Virus record (IMG/VR): IMGVR_UViG_3300044984_001537
Location: 1 to 55,334 of that record
Length of the DNA: 55,334 nt
Origin: a virus
Reading direction: 5' to 3' (one strand)
This document shows positions 51,808-55,334 of the stretch, piece by piece. A program made the position numbers and the translations under genes. Below the pieces are notes generated by a model, which was given only the letters and a program-made list of their open reading frames with translations, ran no database searches and was not told the DNA's origin. How positions within the stretch are numbered: position 1 is the stretch's first letter; each line of letters opens with the position of its first letter.

Positions 51808-51969
51808 ATGCGTAAGTATAATAATGACGATTGGCGCAAGCTAGCTAATTCACCACATTTAGATGATGAATTTGATGACATCTACGAAGAACAAGATAAG
51901 ATAGAACGCAAACAGAAACGTAAAGAAAAGGACCGTCATGGCCTCAAAGAAGACTTCTTCAACTTCTAA
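51808..51969 (+). CDS. Small charged protein, 53 aa
   Basis: MRKYNNDDWRKLANSPHLDD, an acidic stretch (EFDDIYEEQ) then a very basic one (KIERKQKRKEKDRHG), ending EDFFNF. Overlaps the next small gene by 32 bases in another frame. Upstream AAGGTG is a weak ribosome-binding site. Unknown. Confidence 0.5.
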   Translation: MRKYNNDDWRKLANSPHLDDEFDDIYEEQDKIERKQKRKEKDRHGLKEDFFNF

Positions 51970-52087
51970 GAAAAAGATTAATAAAAAAGTAGTTAAGAAG
52001 GTTGCTCCACGTCCTAAGCCAATTTCTAATGTTGGTGGAGGACAAGGTGGAATTCTTGGGGCATTTGGTGGAGTAAATGGCCGCTAG
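51938..52087 (+). CDS. Small Lys-rich protein, 49 aa
   Basis: MASKKTSSTSKKKINKKVVK followed by KVAPRPKPISN and a Gly-rich end (GGGQGGILGAFGG). The basic tail resembles DNA-binding peptides. It starts inside the previous gene and overlaps the next ATG by 11 bases; tight packing supports it. Unknown role. Confidence 0.5.
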   Translation: MASKKTSSTSKKKINKKVVKKVAPRPKPISNVGGGQGGILGAFGGVNGR

Positions 52088-52580
52088 CCCAAATCAGCAA
52101 ACGTTTACCGATTGGGGTGGAGGGTATGACCCTTATACCCCCGAAAGCCAACCTCTGTTAGGTCCAACTCCTACCTTTCGTAGTTCTAAAGACGCACAAC
52201 TTTCAGCATGGGGTGGCTCGCCAGATACCCAATACCCAGATGGGTACTTGGGTACTATGTCATCTAACCGACGACAAGATAAGATTTTAAATGCTGTACA
52301 ACGTACTAACTCCCGTCCATATACCCGTGGTGTACACAAGGGTGAGAGAATTAATGCCGGTGATTATGTATGGCCAGATGAATTTAACTTACAGACAGGA
52401 CTAGTGTTACAGTCACAGGGCCTCAAATTTGCCCCTCCAGGGGCTGAACCGGTAAGATTAACTAATGATGGTAAAGCTGGCCCCAGAGGCATTCCTAGGG
52501 GCCTAGACCGCCCTCAAGAAGAAGTTGTAGACATGCAACGAAGAAGTCTATTAAAGTCACTTGCTCCCCCGTGGAGATGA
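52077..52580 (+). CDS. Hypothetical protein of the orphan module
   Basis: 167 residues, Pro/Gly/Tyr-rich and likely extended (FTDWGGGYDPYTPESQPLLG; LSAWGGSPDTQYPDGYLGTM), with a basic centre (SSNRRQDKILNAVQRTNSRP). Similar low-complexity look to its neighbours. Possibly a minor virion component. No family recognised. Confidence 0.55.
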   Translation: MAASPNQQTFTDWGGGYDPYTPESQPLLGPTPTFRSSKDAQLSAWGGSPDTQYPDGYLGTMSSNRRQDKILNAVQRTNSRPYTRGVHKGERINAGDYVWPDEFNLQTGLVLQSQGLKFAPPGAEPVRLTNDGKAGPRGIPRGLDRPQEEVVDMQRRSLLKSLAPPWR

Positions 52581-52610
52581 TAAACTTGTGTATTAACAAA
52601 GGAGTAAATT

Positions 52611-53039
52611 ATGGCTATTAAAGACAGTATGCGAGGTGGCGGTAATGCTGGACGTGGAGATAATCCTCACACCCCTAGACTTGCACCTTCAGGTGATATG
52701 GGATACCCCGAACTTAACGCTAAAGTAAAAGCTGCTAAACCAATGCCTGCTGGAGGAACAGCTCCTGAGGGTACAAGTAAAGTTTTTCAAGCCCCCTCTA
52801 GTTTGCGTGGGTATGGTCAAGCAGCATATGCTGTTCCTAATGAAAACATGGCTGGGATTAAAGATCATTATAAAGACCTTAGAAGAGGTACAAACAACTC
52901 AGGTAATAACCCAGAAAATCAAACAATGGGTAGACAAGACGCTCGAGATGTTTCAATGGTCAAAGGTGGCGGTAAATCAACTATGATTCAAGATGCCTAC
53001 GCTAAGCCAACTACTAATAACCTCGGCGTCAGTTATTAA
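52611..53039 (+). CDS. Hypothetical Gly/Pro/Asn-rich protein
   Basis: 142 residues with AAGGAG before the ATG. GGGNAGRGDNPHTPRLAPSG, later LRGYGQAAYAVPNENMAGIK and RGTNNSGNNPENQTMGRQDA. Disordered-looking; no motif. Belongs to the same block as the giant and collagen-like genes. Confidence 0.5.
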   Translation: MAIKDSMRGGGNAGRGDNPHTPRLAPSGDMGYPELNAKVKAAKPMPAGGTAPEGTSKVFQAPSSLRGYGQAAYAVPNENMAGIKDHYKDLRRGTNNSGNNPENQTMGRQDARDVSMVKGGGKSTMIQDAYAKPTTNNLGVSY

Positions 53040-53064
53040 ATAAACACAACAAGGAGAACACAAT

Positions 53065-53262
53065 ATGATTAAGCCTCACATGACAATTGCTGAAGCTTGG
53101 TACAAGATTAACGTCGAAGGACTTAACCCAGGTCTTTCTTTAGAAGAAGCAATCAAAACTTCAGAAAAGATTAGTGAGCAATACAAAGATGTAATAGCTG
53201 CATCTACAAAAATGCAAAACAGTTTAGGTAACCGTAGAGGTTACCCAGGGTACACTGGGTAA
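53065..53262 (+). CDS. Small helical hypothetical protein
   Basis: 65 residues, AAGGAG before the ATG. MIKPHMTIAEAWYKINVEGL, then NPGLSLEEAIKTSEKISEQY; two helices with a hydrophobic face, ending with NRRGYPGYTG. Unlike neighbours it looks globular. Function unknown. Confidence 0.5.
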   Translation: MIKPHMTIAEAWYKINVEGLNPGLSLEEAIKTSEKISEQYKDVIAASTKMQNSLGNRRGYPGYTG

Positions 53263-53280
53263 CGTATTTAAAGGATAAGA

Positions 53281-53574
53281 ATGGCACGTCCATGGCAGTC
53301 ACGTCAGGAGTTTCTAGTGGATCAGGCCTTACAGGCCGCCATTAGCGACCCCGACACCATACGTGCAATTCGCCCCACTGTTCCTCAACAGCTTTTTCCA
53401 CAGACTCGTGGCTTTATTAAGCAGTCACCTAATCTTATGGACATTTTTAGTATGAGCCGATATGGTGTAGCCAATCGTTCGTGGATCTCAGGTATGCCGG
53501 TTATGCCAGAAATGAACACCGGTGAATTTGAAGGTACCGGAAGGTATTCAATGAACTCGTTAGGAAACGTATAG
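53281..53574 (+). CDS. Hypothetical protein
   Basis: 97 residues. MARPWQSRQEFLVDQALQAA followed by ISDPDTIRAIRPTVPQQLFP and a Met/Gly-rich C-terminus (WISGMPVMPEMNTGEFEGTG). Partly helical at the start. AAGGAT precedes the ATG. Unknown; the same module. Confidence 0.5.
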   Translation: MARPWQSRQEFLVDQALQAAISDPDTIRAIRPTVPQQLFPQTRGFIKQSPNLMDIFSMSRYGVANRSWISGMPVMPEMNTGEFEGTGRYSMNSLGNV

Positions 53575-53575
53575 T

Positions 53576-55334
53576 ATGCCTTTTAACGGAGATTTCTATA
53601 CACAAAATGATGGTAAAGCCCCTACGCATGACTTTTACTCGCAGAACCTAAGAAACAAAGGTACTCTTGAGGGATCTTGGCAAATGCGTCAAGCGTATTC
53701 TCAAGGTGGAGCACAGTCTTCTGGAGAAATGCGTGGGAATATCAACCCAGTACAGAGTGCTCCTGCCATGGGTAGTAATCCAGGAAGCCCTAGCTTTAAT
53801 AGTACCTACGCAAGAGACATTAACACTAGCTTAGGTAGTAACAGCAGAGTTGGTTATGAAGCAAGCAGCGCAACAGGCACTACCGGAGTACCTAATTCAG
53901 GTCCAAGCTATAATAGTAGAAGAGTCCCAGGTAGTGGTTCTAATGAAGAATCTACAATTAGAAAGTTCTTTGGAGGACCGGGCAAGATGAAAAAAGATAA
54001 AAAAGAAAAAAGTTCAGGATCGTCTGGGTCGGTTCAACCTCCCGTGACCACACAAAGTTCAGGAGGAGCCATGACGCAATCAGGCAACAACGCTGGTAGA
54101 GATAATATTGTAGGAAACAACACTGTGGGCGCTGGTGGTGTTATAGGCAGCGACAATGTTGTGAATAACGGTTCTGGAAACCAAAACGTAGGACCTGGAA
54201 CCCAAAATAACTTGGCAGCTTATGCAAGGCAAACTAACATAGCATTCCATGGTGTTGGTCCTGGTGGACCTGGTAATCCTGGTGGTCCTGGTGGAGGTGG
54301 GCCTGGTGGTCCTGGTGGACCTCCTCCCCCTCCCCCTCCCCCTGGTGGAGGTGGGCCTGGTGGTTTCCCTCCCCCGCCTCCTGGTGGTCCAAAAACCCCT
54401 AAGCCAAGAGCCCCTAGAAAACCAAAGGCACCTGTACCTGGTGGCCCTGGTGGCCCTGCTGGCCCTGCCGGTCCCGCTGGCCCTGCCGGTCCCGCTGGTG
54501 AACCTGGTAGTCCAGGTGGTCCTGGTGGGGGTGGACCTGGTGGTCCTGAAACTGGGTCTACTCCCAAAAAACCTGCTCCACGTAATGTAGATGTGTACAC
54601 AGCTACTGCTGAAAAAGGTATAGCAGATGCAAAAGCACGTGGTGCTGGAAATGGTGTTCCTGGTGCTGGATTTGTGCCTCCGGTTACCCCAGGCACAGCA
54701 CAACCCCCTACACAACCCGCAACTCCTGGAGTAAACAACAACCCACGTAATCTGGATGTATACTCCCAAACAGCTTTACAGGGACTAGAAGACGCAAAAG
54801 CACGTGGTTTTGATCCATCACAAAACAGAGGGGTAGGTAACACCCCAACCGCTGGCCAACCACAAGCACCACAGCCCCCTGCAACTACAGGATTACCCCC
54901 AACACAGGGGCAAGCCTTAGACACACCAGGTAGAACAATGGGTGTTAATGGTGATGGTAGTAACCCCGCAGGTGCTCCTATCCAGCAAACCACCCCACCA
55001 GGAGCTTATGGTGGACGTGGACCAGTTGGCAGAACTGCAAGACCAGGTGCTCTTCCAAGCAATGATGCATGGCAGGGTAAGATGAACGGCTATAATGCGT
55101 ATGCTATGCAACAATCACAGGCCATGGGGTTTGACCCATCACAAATGGCCCCAATGGGCCCACAACCAGGACGTCATGACATAAACCCACTCACTGGTGC
55201 AACACGTCCTGATTTTGGTGCTCCTGGCTATACTGGTGCTTCACGTCATCCAAAAGCACCAACACCTGATTTTACCTATGGAATGCAATCTGAAGTTGCA
55301 CCAATGATGCAAGGTATGGGTATGGCAGACATGG
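53576..55334 (+). CDS. Collagen-like Gly-X-Y protein (3' partial)
   Basis: The frame is open from ATG 53576 to the right edge (586 codons), so the end is outside the window. N-terminal part Ser/Asn/Gly-rich (GGAMTQSGNNAGRDNIVGNN), then from ~225 a Gly/Pro run with poly-Pro (~251-258), a basic PKTPKPRAPRKPKAP segment, and a collagen-like block (~289-325: GPAGPAGPAGPAGPAGEPGS). A duplicated unit of 22 residues, PRN(V/L)DVY...G..DAKARG, occurs at 335 and 390; a third partial echo (GFDPSQM) is near 510. Triple-helix fibre or virion-surface protein is likely. Antisense frames here are composition artefacts. Confidence 0.8.
   Translation, partial: MPFNGDFYTQNDGKAPTHDFYSQNLRNKGTLEGSWQMRQAYSQGGAQSSGEMRGNINPVQSAPAMGSNPGSPSFNSTYARDINTSLGSNSRVGYEASSATGTTGVPNSGPSYNSRRVPGSGSNEESTIRKFFGGPGKMKKDKKEKSSGSSGSVQPPVTTQSSGGAMTQSGNNAGRDNIVGNNTVGAGGVIGSDNVVNNGSGNQNVGPGTQNNLAAYARQTNIAFHGVGPGGPGNPGGPGGGGPGGPGGPPPPPPPPGGGGPGGFPPPPPGGPKTPKPRAPRKPKAPVPGGPGGPAGPAGPAGPAGPAGEPGSPGGPGGGGPGGPETGSTPKKPAPRNVDVYTATAEKGIADAKARGAGNGVPGAGFVPPVTPGTAQPPTQPATPGVNNNPRNLDVYSQTALQGLEDAKARGFDPSQNRGVGNTPTAGQPQAPQPPATTGLPPTQGQALDTPGRTMGVNGDGSNPAGAPIQQTTPPGAYGGRGPVGRTARPGALPSNDAWQGKMNGYNAYAMQQSQAMGFDPSQMAPMGPQPGRHDINPLTGATRPDFGAPGYTGASRHPKAPTPDFTYGMQSEVAPMMQGMGMADM
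54461..54496 (+). repeat. 18-bp tandem repeat in collagen-like block
   Basis: Two exact copies of GGCCCTGCCGGTCCCGCT (54461-54478 and 54479-54496) encode GPAGPA twice. Short tandem DNA repeats of this type allow length change of the triple-helical part by slippage. Confidence 0.85.

Noticed and set aside
54080-54993. Two long open frames on the minus strand (54080-54769 and 54220-54993)
   Set aside because: They are antisense to the collagen-like gene. Gly/Pro-rich DNA lacks stop codons on the other strand and gives artefact proline/threonine-rich translations.
1-55334. Window ends joining as a circle
   Set aside because: Joining the right edge to the left edge does not supply the missing N-terminal part of the M15 lysin, so the two edges are probably not neighbours.
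1-55334. tRNA genes
   Set aside because: All gaps are short and no cloverleaf with a GGTTCRANTCC-type T-arm was noticed by eye. A tRNA scan would be decisive.

Overview
The window is a continuous piece of a tailed, contractile-tail (myovirus-type) bacteriophage genome. It carries terminase, portal, capsid, sheath, tube, tape measure, baseplate J and gp25-like genes, tightly packed with ATGA/TAATG overlaps. No ribosomal RNA, tRNA, integrase, repressor or host-like metabolic operon was seen. A lytic life style is likely but cannot be proved from a partial genome. The host is unknown. Moderately AT-rich DNA, an M15/peptidoglycan-binding lysin, and a replication set resembling actinobacteriophages (SNF2-like helicase, Cas4-like nuclease, MerR-like HTH, RecA, family A polymerase) make an actinobacterium a reasonable guess, not a demonstrated one.

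Layout. (1) 1-4.5 kb: the 3' part of a lysin gene cut by the window edge, two tail-fibre-like genes and small unknowns. (2) 4.5-12 kb: terminase large subunit, a small HTH protein, metallophosphoesterase, portal, scaffold-like protein and major capsid protein. (3) 12-16.5 kb: a His-rich tail-collar fibre and neck/connector genes. (4) 16.5-30.4 kb: sheath, tube, a gp26-like protein with an overlapping +1-frame extension, a tape measure with two wall-hydrolase domains, then hub, spike, gp25-like, baseplate J and tail I-like genes. (5) 30.4-31.5 kb: a holin-like protein and an unknown, closed by a strong bidirectional terminator. (6) 31.5-32.5 kb: the only minus-strand genes, encoding a Dps ferritin, a DUF6321-like protein and one or two very small peptides. 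(7) 32.5-47.1 kb: the replication and recombination operon, starting with a DNA-binding initiator whose own coding sequence contains three copies of an 18-bp inverted repeat followed by an AT-rich stretch. It continues with a helicase loader, DnaB-like helicase, primase, SNF2 helicase, SSB, DNA polymerase, RecA, several PD-(D/E)XK nucleases and a SpoVS protein. (8) 47.2-55.3 kb: an orphan module with a 1527-residue unknown protein, several small unknowns and a collagen-like Gly-X-Y gene that runs off the right edge.

The most notable observations are: the iteron-like repeats inside the initiator gene, conserved as DNA while being read in two different frames (a lambda O/ori-like layout); the phage SpoVS and Dps genes; the +1/-2 frame arrangement before the tape measure; GC-rich hairpins directly after the capsid and SSB genes; and the unexplained giant-protein/collagen module.
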